Source of the DNA: JBNJFY01 sp051747265
Lineage (GTDB): Bacteria > Bacteroidota > Rhodothermia > Balneolales > Balneolaceae
Direction of reading: 5' to 3'
Length of the DNA stretch: 64,000 nucleotides
Assembly (NCBI GenBank): GCA_051747265.1
Contig: JBNJFY010000004.1
Coordinates: 400,207-464,206 of the forward strand
Positions 27,346-37,822 of this stretch are shown one piece after another; the first letter of the stretch is position 1, and each line of letters begins with the position of its first letter. The notes under the pieces were generated by a model that saw only the letters and a list, made by a program, of their open reading frames with translations, made no database searches and was not told where the DNA came from. Position numbers and translations under genes: made by a program.

Positions 27346-28026
27346 ATGTTTGCCGACGAAACGCAGCGTACCAACGTCAAAATTTGTGGACTCACCAACC
27401 TGGAAGATGCCCGATTCGCCTCCGGGGCCTTAGCCGATTATTTGGGCTTTATCTTTTACGAAGACAGCAAACGCTATATTGAGCCGGGACAAGCCGGAGC
27501 CATCATCAACTGGATTGAAGGGCCCCAATGCGTAGGGGTATTTGTCAACCAGCCCATGGATGATGTAAATAACATTGCCCGTCAAACCGGCATTGATCTG
27601 ATTCAACTGCACGGTAACGAATCGCCTGAATACGCTGATCTACTGGACAAACCGGTCATCAAGGCGATCCATGTAGCAGAAGGAGATACGCTTTCCGATT
27701 TACGCGAAAAAATGCGGCCTTACCAGGGCAAAGTGGAACATTTCCTATTTGATACCAAGGATGTGGCCCAGTGGGGTGGAACCGGCCGCTCCTTCGATTG
27801 GACCATGCTGGAGGATCTCAGTGAAGATTATGACTTCTTCCTTTCTGGTGGTATCAATCCGGATAATGTAGAAGAAGCGTGTAAACAAGTGCAGCCGTTT
27901 GCCATCGATCTGGCTACCGGCGTAGAAATTGACGATCAACCCGGTCAAAAAGATTACGACAAAGTGGAAGCGCTCTTCGAACAAATGCGCTCCATCTGGA
28001 AGCGCCAGGAGATAGGCGAACTTTAA
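27346..28026 (+). CDS. trpF: Phosphoribosylanthranilate isomerase
   Basis: This 226-residue TIM-barrel enzyme performs the Amadori rearrangement before TrpC. The catalytic Cys is in KICGLTNLEDA and a catalytic Asp is in FLFDTKD. The phosphate-binding FLSGGINPDN loop is present. The trpC-trpF gap is 21 bp. Confidence 0.95.
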   Translation: MFADETQRTNVKICGLTNLEDARFASGALADYLGFIFYEDSKRYIEPGQAGAIINWIEGPQCVGVFVNQPMDDVNNIARQTGIDLIQLHGNESPEYADLLDKPVIKAIHVAEGDTLSDLREKMRPYQGKVEHFLFDTKDVAQWGGTGRSFDWTMLEDLSEDYDFFLSGGINPDNVEEACKQVQPFAIDLATGVEIDDQPGQKDYDKVEALFEQMRSIWKRQEIGEL

Positions 28027-28056
28027 CTAATATTTTGAACGCAACTATTTAACATC

Positions 28057-29280
28057 ATGAGCACCGATGTGCAAAAAAATGCAGCCGCCAAAGCCTATTT
28101 GGCACCCACCCGCGATGGGTATTACGGAGAGTTCGGCGGACGATTTGTCCCCGAAATCCTGATTCCCGCGCTCAACGAGCTAGAGCAGGCCTACCTGGAA
28201 GTGAAAGACGATGAAACGTTCCAGAAAGCTTACCATGATCTGCTCGATGAGTATGTGGGCCGACCCACCAAACTGACCTTTGCCAACCGGCTCACCGAAT
28301 ACTACGGCAAAGCCAAGATCTATCTGAAGCGCGAGGATCTGTGTCACACCGGAGCTCACAAGATCAATAATGCTATTGGTCAAATTTTGCTGGCTCGACG
28401 CATGGGCAAGGAGCGCATTATTGCCGAAACCGGGGCCGGCCAACATGGCGTGGCAACTGCTACTGTTTGTGCCAAGTTCGGCATGGATTGCACCGTGTAC
28501 ATGGGCGCGGAAGACATGGAACGTCAGCAGTTGAATGTAGAGCGGATGCGTCTGCTGGGTACGGTAGTCAAACCGGTGCACAGCGGTTCCAAAACGCTCA
28601 AAGATGCTACTAACGAGGCCATTCGCGACTGGGTTACCAACGTAGACGAAACCTTTTATATCATTGGATCCGCCGTCGGACCACATCCCTATCCCATGAT
28701 GGTGCGTGATTTCCACCGGGTGATCGGTTTGGAAGCACGTTGGCAGTTGGAAGAGCGCGAAGGAGAAGGCACGCTGCCCAACTATATTTTGGCCTGTGTG
28801 GGGGGCGGATCCAACGCCATCGGGATTTTCCACCCGTTTATCGATGAAACCGATATCAAGATGATTGGGGTAGAAGCAGCCGGATTGGGCGCAGACACCG
28901 ATAAAACCGCGGCCACGTTAACCTTGGGTGAGCGTGGGGTGCTGCATGGCTCGTTGAGCTATTTGCTGCAAGATCACAAAGGGCAGGTGCAGCTGGCGCA
29001 TTCCATCAGTGCCGGGCTGGATTACCCGGGCATCGGTCCTGAGCACGCCTATTTGCGAGATATCGGTCGGGTTGACTATGTGGGCATCACCGATGATCAG
29101 GCCATGGAAGGGGTAAAACTGCTCTCTGAGCAGGAAGGGATCATTCCCGCCTTGGAAACGGCACACGCAGTGGCCTACCTGGATCAATTGATGCCCGAAA
29201 CCTCCGAAGACGAAATTGTACTGCTTAACTGCTCCGGCCGTGGTGATAAAGATATGTACACCATCGCCAAGCACCGGTAA
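28057..29280 (+). CDS. trpB: Tryptophan synthase beta subunit
   Basis: This 407-residue PLP enzyme condenses indole and serine. The PLP lysine is Lys102 in GAHKINNAI. The phosphate-binding GGGSNAIG loop and the KREDLCHTGAH segment are intact, which is the TrpB1 type that pairs with TrpA. It is followed 12 bp later by trpA. Confidence 0.97.
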   Translation: MSTDVQKNAAAKAYLAPTRDGYYGEFGGRFVPEILIPALNELEQAYLEVKDDETFQKAYHDLLDEYVGRPTKLTFANRLTEYYGKAKIYLKREDLCHTGAHKINNAIGQILLARRMGKERIIAETGAGQHGVATATVCAKFGMDCTVYMGAEDMERQQLNVERMRLLGTVVKPVHSGSKTLKDATNEAIRDWVTNVDETFYIIGSAVGPHPYPMMVRDFHRVIGLEARWQLEEREGEGTLPNYILACVGGGSNAIGIFHPFIDETDIKMIGVEAAGLGADTDKTAATLTLGERGVLHGSLSYLLQDHKGQVQLAHSISAGLDYPGIGPEHAYLRDIGRVDYVGITDDQAMEGVKLLSEQEGIIPALETAHAVAYLDQLMPETSEDEIVLLNCSGRGDKDMYTIAKHR

Positions 29281-29292
29281 TTCACGTTTTAA

Positions 29293-30132
29293 ATGATTTC
29301 ATTCATGCCAGAGACCACCAGCACAAATCGTATTGAAGCCACTTTTCAGCAACACAAACAGCAGGAACCGGATGGAAAACTGGTTAGCCTGTTCTTAACC
29401 GCCGGCTATCCGGATCCGGCCGAAACCGTAGATCTGATTCTGGGCATGGAAGAAGCCGGGGCGGATATGATCGAGCTGGGCATGCCGTTTAGTGATCCCT
29501 TGGCTGATGGCCCCACCATCCAGTATTCCAGTCAGGTGGCCATTGAGAAGGGCATTGATATCGATCAGATTTTTAAAATCGTCGCCAAGGTGCGCGAGCA
29601 ATCCAATATTCCCATTATTTTGATGGGCTACCTGAATCCGGTACTTCGCTACGGTATCGATGGATTTTTCCACAAAGCCGCCGATGCCGGCGTGGATGGC
29701 TTGATCCTGCCTGATGTTCCGCCCGAGGAATCCGGGCTAATGAAGGAAGCGATCAAGCAATACCAATTGCCGCTTATCTATCTGGTGGCTCCCAATACCT
29801 CCGATGAGCGCATGAAGGAGATCGATGAAGCCAGCAGCGGTTTCGTGTACTGCGTTTCGGTGACCGGCGTAACCGGTGCTCGCGAGGGCGATGAAGTGGC
29901 TCAGTCTGTTGAGCGGTTCATCGACCGGGTGGATGAACAGATTCAGAAGAATCCTACCATGATCGGTTTTGGCATCAAGAGTCATGAGGACGCCCAGCGA
30001 ATCGCTAAAAAAGCGGACGGTTTCATCGTGGGCAGTGCGCTGATCGATACCATTCGCTCTCACTATCCTCAGGAGGGATGGAAGGATAAGGTATTTGCCT
30101 TTGTTAGAGAGTTGAAGTATGGTAAGGCGTAA
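29293..30132 (+). CDS. trpA: Tryptophan synthase alpha subunit
   Basis: This 279-residue TIM-barrel subunit cleaves indole glycerol phosphate and passes indole to TrpB. Catalytic Glu61 (IELGMPFSDP) and Asp72 (LADGPTIQ) are present. ATG 29293 is used; ATG 29305 is a possible start. It closes the trp operon, and a DUF4837 gene follows after 24 bp with no terminator visible. Confidence 0.96.
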   Translation: MISFMPETTSTNRIEATFQQHKQQEPDGKLVSLFLTAGYPDPAETVDLILGMEEAGADMIELGMPFSDPLADGPTIQYSSQVAIEKGIDIDQIFKIVAKVREQSNIPIILMGYLNPVLRYGIDGFFHKAADAGVDGLILPDVPPEESGLMKEAIKQYQLPLIYLVAPNTSDERMKEIDEASSGFVYCVSVTGVTGAREGDEVAQSVERFIDRVDEQIQKNPTMIGFGIKSHEDAQRIAKKADGFIVGSALIDTIRSHYPQEGWKDKVFAFVRELKYGKA

Positions 30133-30156
30133 TCAATAATCAGTTAAGATTTAGAT

Positions 30157-31260
30157 ATGCAATCGTATCGAACCGTTGCCCAATGGGTAGGCATACTAGC
30201 AGTTGTAGGATTTCTTTTCGCCGGATGTGATGGGGATTATCGCAAGAACTCTATCGGATCCCATGGCGATCTGCTGGTGGTGATGGATTCTACTCAGTTT
30301 GAAAGTGAAACCGCCGATGCCATCCGAGAGACCTTCGGAGCTTTTATCCGCACCATTCCCAGCGCTCAGCCCAAGTTTGATCTGCAGTTCACCGATTTTA
30401 CCACGGAAGAAAAATTGGAGCAGATCAAGCGCACGCGCAACGTACTGATTGCCACCCCGCTGGATGCGGAAACCAACGTGGGAACCTGGGTGCGATCCAT
30501 GTTGGGGGATCGGGTAGAAGAATCAGTCCGACAAGGCGAAAATTTCTCCTTTCCCATGGGCGATCAGTGGTATCGCAATCAGTGGGCGGCGATCGTTACG
30601 TCAACCTCGGATTCCGCTTTGGCCAACAAAATCAGACGGGGAGGCGAGTCGCTGGTTCAGGATCTGGTACAGTTGGAAATTGAACGCTGGAAATACGAGA
30701 TCTACGAGCGCGGTGAGCAGTTGGCCCTCGAAGACTCCTTGTGGGATCAACACGGTTGGAAAATTCGGGTGCAGCACGATTATCAACTGAATATCGATAC
30801 CACCTTTAACGAAGGAGAAACCGGGCTGATTACCATGCGCCGCTTTCTACCCAAAAATGACCGCTGGATCTGGGCTTGGTGGGACAACGAATTTACCGAT
30901 ATCGGCCGCATAGACAGCGCCTGGATCACCCAGAAGCGAGACAGTTTGATGAAGCTCTATATTCGAGGTAGCCGGGACGATTCCTATGTGCAAACTTCCT
31001 ACAATCGTCCATACGAAAGTACCTCCTTGGAGATCAACGGCTATTACACCATTGAATCGCGGGGTATCTGGCGGATGACCAACGACGCCATGGCTGGTCC
31101 ATTTGTCAACTATGTGATTTACGATGATAAGCAACAGCGGTTGTTCATGTTGGAGTTTGCCCAATTTGCCCCCCGCTACGACAAGCGCCGATTTGTCCGA
31201 CAGTTTGAAGCCATGGCACGCACTTTCCAAAGTGACTCCACCTGGAATGAGCGACAGTAA
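30157..31260 (+). CDS. DUF4837-family lipoprotein
   Basis: The product has 367 residues with a lipoprotein signal (VVGFLFAGCDGDY, Cys about residue 24). The body resembles DUF4837, a family largely confined to Bacteroidota and relatives: SHGDLLVVMDS, repeated Trp-rich strands and an AGPFVNYVIYD block. It should sit on a periplasm-facing membrane. Its 3' end overlaps bioF by 14 bp, tying it to the biotin genes and, with only 24 bp from trpA, to the trp operon. The function is unknown. Confidence 0.78.
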   Translation: MQSYRTVAQWVGILAVVGFLFAGCDGDYRKNSIGSHGDLLVVMDSTQFESETADAIRETFGAFIRTIPSAQPKFDLQFTDFTTEEKLEQIKRTRNVLIATPLDAETNVGTWVRSMLGDRVEESVRQGENFSFPMGDQWYRNQWAAIVTSTSDSALANKIRRGGESLVQDLVQLEIERWKYEIYERGEQLALEDSLWDQHGWKIRVQHDYQLNIDTTFNEGETGLITMRRFLPKNDRWIWAWWDNEFTDIGRIDSAWITQKRDSLMKLYIRGSRDDSYVQTSYNRPYESTSLEINGYYTIESRGIWRMTNDAMAGPFVNYVIYDDKQQRLFMLEFAQFAPRYDKRRFVRQFEAMARTFQSDSTWNERQ

Positions 31261-32413
31261 AGATCCGGCTAATTTAGAACATCGATATTCGACCTTTAGT
31301 CAAGCGCTGGATCAACGCCAGGATTCGGATCGACTGCGTGATTTGGAGGCTATGGATCGGGTGGCGCCATCTAATAATTTTTGTTCCAACGACTACTTGG
31401 GATTGGCGCAGCATCCGGCCTTGAAAGAGCGAGCCCAGGCATTTATCCAGCAGTGGGGAAACGGGGCCACCGCTTCGCGCTTGGTCTCGGGCACCTTGCC
31501 GCCGCATCAGCAGGTGGAGCAGAAACTGGCCGATTTTACTCACCGGGAGCGTGCGCTGCTGTTCAATTCCGGCTATCAGGCCAACAGCACGTTGATTCCC
31601 GCGCTGTGTGACCGTCACACCTTATTGCTGGTGGATAAGCGGGCGCACCATTCGCTGCTGTTTGGCGCCTTGGCCAGTCGAGGACGCATGATCCGGTTTC
31701 GCCACAATGATGTGTCCCATCTTAAAGCGCTACTGGAAAAACGAGCCGGTAGCGCCCAACGCATTATGATCATCACCGAATCGGTATTCAGCATGGATGG
31801 TGATCGGGCCCCACTGGAAGAGATCGCTGAAGTAGCTGATAACTACGAGGTGCTGTTGTATGTAGACGACGCTCACGCCATTGGAATTTTAGGACCCGAG
31901 GGACGCGGCCTGGCCAGTCAGGTGGATCGCATCGATCTGCTCATCGGCACGTTTGGGAAAGCATTCGGCTCCTCGGGCGCCTTTGTGGCCGGGGATGGCG
32001 TGCTCATCGATTATTTGGTTAATTTCTGCTCGGGTTTTATCTACACTACAGGGATGTCGCCGGCGATTTTAGGAGCCGTGGATGCCGCGTTGGAGACTAT
32101 TCCGGGGATGAAAGATGAACGCGAGCGGGTGAGCCGATTAGCCGATCAATTGCGAGAAAAATTTCAGAAATTAAATTTAGACAGTGATCGCTCGGATTCG
32201 CAAATCGTGCCCGCCATTGTTGGGGAGGATACAAAAGCCCTTGAACTTGCCGGATACCTTGAGAAGCAAGGCATCATCTGCTCGGCCATCCGACCACCCA
32301 CCGTGCCCGAACATACGGCACGCTTGCGTTTCACGTTAACGGCTTTACATGAGGAAGCCGATCTCACACAACTGATTAATCTGCTGAAAGCATACCAAGG
32401 AGTACACCATTAA
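31247..32413 (+). CDS. bioF: 8-amino-7-oxononanoate synthase
   Basis: This PLP enzyme of 388 residues condenses pimeloyl-ACP (or -CoA) with alanine in biotin synthesis. PLP-binding Lys238 lies in GTFGKAFGSSG. CSNDYLGLA and DDAHAIGILGPEGRG are characteristic. ATG 31247, inside the end of the DUF4837 gene, is chosen. The longer frame to 31124 is only a shadow of that gene. Confidence 0.94.
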   Translation: MSDSKDPANLEHRYSTFSQALDQRQDSDRLRDLEAMDRVAPSNNFCSNDYLGLAQHPALKERAQAFIQQWGNGATASRLVSGTLPPHQQVEQKLADFTHRERALLFNSGYQANSTLIPALCDRHTLLLVDKRAHHSLLFGALASRGRMIRFRHNDVSHLKALLEKRAGSAQRIMIITESVFSMDGDRAPLEEIAEVADNYEVLLYVDDAHAIGILGPEGRGLASQVDRIDLLIGTFGKAFGSSGAFVAGDGVLIDYLVNFCSGFIYTTGMSPAILGAVDAALETIPGMKDERERVSRLADQLREKFQKLNLDSDRSDSQIVPAIVGEDTKALELAGYLEKQGIICSAIRPPTVPEHTARLRFTLTALHEEADLTQLINLLKAYQGVHH

Positions 32414-33092
32414 GTATCATTTGATCGCATATCACGGTTGGGGGTTCGATGCTCACTGTTGGGATCCCTATACATCGGAAATCGCGGCGTCAGGATTAGA
32501 TATTCAATTCCATCGGGCGGATCGGGGCTACTCGGGCCGGGAACAATCGTTTTCTTTTGATGAATCGGATAGTATCAACGTGGTAATGGCTCATTCTTAC
32601 GGATTGCACTGGTGTCCGAGTGAGCAACTCCAAGCGGCGGATATCCTGATTGTCATCGGGGGATTTCTGCAGTTTCACCCCCAGACATCACAATTCCGAC
32701 GTCGATCTAAACGTATGATCAGCCGAATGATCGAACAGATGCACTCCAACCCGGAACAGGTGCTGGATCGCTTTATTGAAAACTGCTATCTGCCCGAACC
32801 GGTAAAGGAGCGGCCTCAATGGGAGAAGATGAACTTGATGAAATTGATTGAGGATTTGGGACGCTTGAATCAATCCAGTCTGGACGCGGATTTGCTGAAA
32901 AAGATCCCAAAACTTTGTATCCTCCACGGCTCAAAAGATCGAATCGTATCCAAAACCAAAGCTCGGGAGATCTACAATCGGGTCTATTCCAGCTCACGTT
33001 ATCTGGAAGTCAAAGAAGCGGGTCACGCGGTTCCGTTTACCCAACCCAAGCGTTGCTGGTCGTTCATTGAACCGGAACTGGCCGCGGTTTGA
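32409..33092 (+). CDS. BioH-like alpha/beta hydrolase (pimeloyl-ACP methyl ester esterase candidate)
   Basis: About 227 residues. The beta-strand LIAYHGWGFDAHCW, nucleophile Ser in AHSYGLHW, acid HGSKDRIV and catalytic His in AGHAVPF match small alpha/beta hydrolases of the BioH type. These free pimeloyl-ACP from its methyl ester after BioC. Its position between bioF and bioC supports this. Start: no ATG is available. The best ribosome-binding site in the area, AAGGAG (32397-32402), sits 6 bp before ATT at 32409, which overlaps the bioF stop codon; a TTG at 32421 is too far away. ATT initiation is therefore proposed. Confidence 0.78.
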   Translation: MKYHLIAYHGWGFDAHCWDPYTSEIAASGLDIQFHRADRGYSGREQSFSFDESDSINVVMAHSYGLHWCPSEQLQAADILIVIGGFLQFHPQTSQFRRRSKRMISRMIEQMHSNPEQVLDRFIENCYLPEPVKERPQWEKMNLMKLIEDLGRLNQSSLDADLLKKIPKLCILHGSKDRIVSKTKAREIYNRVYSSSRYLEVKEAGHAVPFTQPKRCWSFIEPELAAV

Positions 33093-33144
33093 TCCGGCGG
33101 TATCACCCTGAATTTCGAATCTCCAAATAACGGCGTACCACACG

Positions 33145-33963
33145 GTGAAGGTCATTTCCCATCCTGAAAAAGAAGCTATTATCCAAAATTTTGGGCGTTC
33201 GGCCAGTTCCTATGAATCAGCGGCGACGGTTCAACAAGAGTCGGCCCAACGTCTAGCCAAGTCGCTGGAGCCTTGGATTGATATTGTGCCCCCGGGTCCT
33301 GTACTGGAGTTGGGCGCCGGAACCGGATTGCTGACTCGCCAGCTGTTGCCCCTGCTCAAAGGACGCGAAGCCTGGGTCACCGACATCTCCGAGGCCATGT
33401 TGAAACAGATTCCAAAATCAGTAAAACAGTCGGCCCAAGAGCTGCTCAGTGAGGTGAATTGGAAGGTCCAGGATGGCGAATTTCTGGAGGAACCGGAACA
33501 GCCCTGGTCGTTTATCACCCATAACTTTTTGGCGCAGTGGTTTAAGGATCCGGCCTACAGCATGCAACGAATGGTAGAATGCCTGGCTCCGGGCGGACTG
33601 ATGCTAGCCGCTTTCCCGGGACATCAAAGCTTTCCACAGTGGCAAGAGGCCTGCGAGCAAGCGGGGGTGCCTTACACGGGCAACGAGATGCCCAACACCG
33701 AAGAAATGGTCATCAAACTATCCACCGGGCCCTGCGAAGTGGACTTTTACGAGGACGAAATTCGCCGCAGCTACCCGGATCCGATGAGCTTTTTTAAATC
33801 CCTGCGACAGTTGGGCGCGCATACTTGCACTGGTGAGGAGCTGTCACTTTCTATAGGACAATTACGCCGCTTATGCGACACCTGGCGAGCGCAAGCAGGG
33901 GAGAACCAAGACATTCCCATTAGTTACCACACCGTATTTTTAGCGGTTAAAAAACACGCTTAG
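33145..33963 (+). CDS. bioC: Malonyl-ACP O-methyltransferase
   Basis: This 272-residue SAM-dependent methyltransferase has the BioC N-terminus (IIQNFGRSASSYESAA), motif I LELGAGTG (residues 54-61) and a FITHNFLAQWF segment. It methylates malonyl-ACP to start pimeloyl synthesis by the fatty-acid pathway. The start is GTG 33145, with no strong ribosome-binding site. A partner BioH-like gene lies just upstream and bioD follows 2 bp after the stop. Confidence 0.9.
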   Translation: MKVISHPEKEAIIQNFGRSASSYESAATVQQESAQRLAKSLEPWIDIVPPGPVLELGAGTGLLTRQLLPLLKGREAWVTDISEAMLKQIPKSVKQSAQELLSEVNWKVQDGEFLEEPEQPWSFITHNFLAQWFKDPAYSMQRMVECLAPGGLMLAAFPGHQSFPQWQEACEQAGVPYTGNEMPNTEEMVIKLSTGPCEVDFYEDEIRRSYPDPMSFFKSLRQLGAHTCTGEELSLSIGQLRRLCDTWRAQAGENQDIPISYHTVFLAVKKHA

Positions 33964-33965
33964 CA

Positions 33966-34604
33966 ATGAAGCTACCTAGCCAAATTTTTGTGACCGGCAC
34001 AGACACCGGAATTGGAAAAACGGTCATCGCCGGGATATTGACCCAGGGATTGAATGCTCACTACTGGAAACCGGTGCAGTCTGGGCTAGACGAACAAACC
34101 GACAGCGAATGGGTGGCCGATGTGATCGATAACGGCTCTGAGCGAGTGCTACCTGAGCGATACCGGCTGAATGAGCCGATGTCGCCTCATGCCTCGGCGG
34201 AGATCGATGGAGTGGAAATCGGCCTGCACGATTTTATGATTCCGGAAGGCTTCCGCGAGACCGATAAGCCCTTGATTGTAGAAGGTGCTGGCGGAATCCA
34301 TGTGCCCCTCAACGATCGTGATATGATGGTGGACTTGATGCGCCAGCTGGGACTGCCCGTGCTGGTTGTGGCTCGATCCACCCTGGGTACGCTGAATCAC
34401 ACCCTGCTCACCATTGAAGCGCTGCGCAGCCGCACCATTCCGGTGTTGGGCATTGTGCTCAACGGACCCCAGCAGGAGAGCAACCAATCCACCTTGCAGC
34501 GCATGACCGGTCTGCCCGTGTTAGGACCCTTGCCGGAAGTCATCGAGGATTGGACGCCCGAGCTGTTGCAGCACTGGTTCGAACAACTTTTTGAAACCGA
34601 ATAA
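33966..34604 (+). CDS. bioD: Dethiobiotin synthetase
   Basis: This 212-residue ATPase closes the ureido ring of dethiobiotin. The P-loop GTDTGIGKT is at residues 11-19. The substrate Lys is in WKPVQSG, and VEGAGGIHVPL is typical. It starts 2 bp after bioC and ends 18 bp before bioA. Confidence 0.95.
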   Translation: MKLPSQIFVTGTDTGIGKTVIAGILTQGLNAHYWKPVQSGLDEQTDSEWVADVIDNGSERVLPERYRLNEPMSPHASAEIDGVEIGLHDFMIPEGFRETDKPLIVEGAGGIHVPLNDRDMMVDLMRQLGLPVLVVARSTLGTLNHTLLTIEALRSRTIPVLGIVLNGPQQESNQSTLQRMTGLPVLGPLPEVIEDWTPELLQHWFEQLFETE

Positions 34605-34622
34605 ACCTGCCTCTGATTTTTC

Positions 34623-35913
34623 ATGAGCGACTTCAAGGCGATGAACGAGAATATCTGGTACCCTTTTACCGTGCTTAAGGATATGCCCGTGCCGCACAAA
34701 GTGACCCGGGGCGAGGGCGTTTGGCTGGAGTTGGATGATGGACGCAAAATTATCGATGGGGTGTCTAGCTGGTGGACCAATATCTATGGGCACGCGCATC
34801 CCAAAGTGGCTGAAGCCGTAGCCGAGCAGGCCCAAACGCTGGAACACGTGATGTTCGCCAATATCACCCACGAGCCCGCCGAGCAGTTGGCCACCCAACT
34901 GGCTGATATCCTGCCCGGGAGCTTGAATCGCGTGTTTTTCTCCGATGATGGGTCTACAGCTGTGGAGGTGGCCTTGAAAATGGCTTATCAGTATTGGCTC
35001 AACCAAGGGGAGAAGAACCGCAAAAAATTTATCGCCTTCGAAGGCGCCTATCATGGCGACACCTTTGGGGCCATGTCCACGGGTGGACCGTCCGTGTTTA
35101 ACGAAGTGTTTAAACCGTTGCTCTTTGATGTAGATTTTGTGCCGTTTCCCACCACTTGGGATGGTGCCGAGGGCGTAGGCGACAAAGAAGACAAGGTTAT
35201 CGATCAGATCGAGCAGATGCTCACCGATCACCCCGATGAATACGCGGGCATTATCATGGAGCCGCTGGTGCAGGGCGCCGGAGGGATGCGCATGTGTCGC
35301 CCGGAGTTTATGCAGAAAATCCACTGGGTGAACCGTCAATTCGGAACTTTATTGATTTTCGACGAAGTGATGACCGGCTTTGGTCGCACTGGCGAGTGGT
35401 TTGCCAGTCAACGCGCTCAAGTGGAGCCGGACATCATCTGCCTGGCCAAGGGTCTCACCGCCGGATTCGTACCGCTCTCCGTCACCGTGGCCTCCGATGA
35501 GATCTACGACGCTTTTGTCACCGATGATCCCCACAAAACCCTGTGGCACGGACACAGCTTCACCGGTAACCCCATCGGTTGCGCCGCCGCGTTGGCCACC
35601 ATCGAGCTGATGGACGAATACGAGTCGGCTATGAAAGGCATGGAGGAGTGGCACCGCGAAGAGATGAAACGCTTTGAAGACCGTCCCAATGTGGGCAAAA
35701 TCCGGATCACCGGCACCATCGCCGCCTTCGACATCCAAAACGACCAGGAAGACGGCTACCTCAATAACGTAGCCAGCCAGATCAAAAAACGCTGCGTCGA
35801 TCACGGTGTGCTGCTCCGCCCATTGGGCAACGTCCTCTACCTGATGCCCCCATACTGCATCACCCGCCAAGAACTCACTCAAGCCTACGACGCCATCGAA
35901 GCCCTACTAGAAG

Positions 35914-35927
<14 letters not shown>
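34623..35927 (+). CDS. bioA: Adenosylmethionine-8-amino-7-oxononanoate aminotransferase
   Basis: This 434-residue class III aminotransferase converts KAPA to DAPA, usually with SAM as amino donor. The N-terminal IWYPFT motif, SSWWTNIYGHAHP and PLP Lys276 in CLAKGLTAGF are present. It is the last gene of the bio run (bioF-bioH-like-bioC-bioD-bioA); bioB is not in the window. The final codons and stop (ACCTCCAATCGTGA) are the start of a repeat that recurs just downstream and again near 39 kb. Confidence 0.95.
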
Positions 35928-36258
<331 letters not shown>

Positions 36259-36261
36259 CAA

Positions 36262-36885
36262 TCATTTAATGTCCAGCTTCGTACGCACATCCGTCCCATT
36301 ACGCAAGGTCTGCAGATTCACACAACTGTACTCCACCGCTTTGTGCAACTTTTTCAACAACTTGGGATTGACCTCTTCCGCAGGCTCAATCTCAATGGTG
36401 CACTCCATCTTCTGAAATTTAACCGGCACCTCACGGTCCACCACCAGAGTACCGCGCACATCAGCATGGGAGGCAACCGTAACTTGAAGGTTCTTCAAAG
36501 GCAGATTCATACGATTGGCAATAATCCGGATGGTACTGTCCAGGCAGGTAGCCAGAGCAGCAGCCAGGATATTCCCGGGATTGGGCAGATCATGATCGCC
36601 GCCCACCGCTTTATGAATGCCCACCGGCCATTCCACATCATAAGTCTCATCGCCGCTGGTATCCTCAGGCAGGTAATCTTGCGGGATCGTAGCACCTCCG
36701 ATGGAGCGCCCTAAATTGATTGTACCATGCACCGGATCGGATGCCCCGTTGGTTTGGGCCCAGTCGGTGATCTGCGCCTCTTCGGGATGCTCGGCGTAAT
36801 GAGCACACAGCGGTTTCTGCCGATAGGTCATATCCACTTTCGTATTCAGCACTTCGATATTGGAGCTATTTTCGTTACTAGACAT
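36262..36885 (-). CDS. OsmC/Ohr-superfamily protein
   Basis: This 207-residue protein has the OsmC fold signature: peroxidatic Cys in LAAALATCLDSTIR and resolving Cys in EYSCVNLQTL. A Cys-His-Tyr start (CAHYAEHPE) adds an N-terminal extension. Family members reduce organic hydroperoxides or act in sulfur-related detoxification. It is the last of three - strand genes bracketed by two copies of the heptamer element. Confidence 0.82.
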   Translation of the reverse strand: MSSNENSSNIEVLNTKVDMTYRQKPLCAHYAEHPEEAQITDWAQTNGASDPVHGTINLGRSIGGATIPQDYLPEDTSGDETYDVEWPVGIHKAVGGDHDLPNPGNILAAALATCLDSTIRIIANRMNLPLKNLQVTVASHADVRGTLVVDREVPVKFQKMECTIEIEPAEEVNPKLLKKLHKAVEYSCVNLQTLRNGTDVRTKLDIK

Positions 36886-36914
36886 AATGATATTGCACTT
36901 TTTTAGATTAAGAA

Positions 36915-37682
36915 TTAATCGGTATCCGGTGTTCTTTTGGGAATAGGGATCAGCATGCGGACGTACTTTTTATACATGCGATACCGCACCCCGAAAAATC
37001 GAATCATTTCCCGCTCTTCAATAGGAAGGGCAATGAGAATATAGCCGGTCATCCCGCTGGCGAACAGAAGGTGCCCGGTGGTCATAGTCGGAATGGACCA
37101 GAACGCAAGCAGAAAACCTAACATCATGGGGTGTCGGACCAGTTTATACAGTCCCACCACTTTGAAGTCTGGGGTTCTCGGCTCCCAACCTTTCAAATAA
37201 TCCCGGAGCTGTCCGCGACCCAGAAAATTGGCCCCACTAATGGATTCGGCGGATACGATGACCACAATCCAGCCCAGCGTGAAGAAGCTCCACAACATCC
37301 ACTGGAGCCATTCGGTATCAACATGCCAGACGATTTCGGGGAGCGGTTTCCAGAACCAGAACAGCAGAACCAGCGGGATACTGGTCTGAATGACATACAT
37401 ACTTCGTTCAAAATGTTCAGGGATAAATCCGGTTAGCCACCGCTTGAACCCCGGTCGGGCCATAATGCTGTGCTGCAGTCCGAATAAAGCAATCAGCGAA
37501 AGATTAATGGTCACCGACTCCCAGATGGGATTCACCACACCAGAGTTAATGGTTTTGGGAACCAGAAAATCGCCTACAAATCCGATCAGATAGACAAACG
37601 ATACCAGGAAGGCCAAGTGGGCGATGACTCCGCACGTGATGGTGATAACCTTTTTCATGACGTCGCTCTGCTTTGATTTCAT
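36915..37682 (-). CDS. Methanethiol S-methyltransferase-like membrane protein (MddA type)
   Basis: This 255-residue protein has about five membrane helices. Motifs match the MddA branch of isoprenylcysteine methyltransferase-like enzymes: LFGLQHSIMARPGFKRW, the SAM-site block LVRHPMMLGFLLAFW, TGHLLFASGMTGYI and the ALPIEEREM acidic pair. MddA methylates methanethiol to dimethyl sulfide. Start at ATG 37682; ATG 37658 is possible. The adjacent OsmC gene fits a thiol or redox theme. Confidence 0.82.
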   Translation of the reverse strand: MKSKQSDVMKKVITITCGVIAHLAFLVSFVYLIGFVGDFLVPKTINSGVVNPIWESVTINLSLIALFGLQHSIMARPGFKRWLTGFIPEHFERSMYVIQTSIPLVLLFWFWKPLPEIVWHVDTEWLQWMLWSFFTLGWIVVIVSAESISGANFLGRGQLRDYLKGWEPRTPDFKVVGLYKLVRHPMMLGFLLAFWSIPTMTTGHLLFASGMTGYILIALPIEEREMIRFFGVRYRMYKKYVRMLIPIPKRTPDTD

Positions 37683-37822
37683 AGTATGCTGTTATCAAAG
37701 TAGCAGAGGAGGAGGGCGTTGTCATGAGTGTCTGCCTTCAAATTCAGGTGGAATGGGGAACCAGAAATCTAGGTGCAAACACCCAAATGGATCCGACCTA
37801 ATACAATTGAGTTTGGAGCGAA

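Noticed and set aside
34521..35339. 272-codon frame on the - strand
   Set aside because: Antisense of bioD and bioA, both intact and with conserved active sites.
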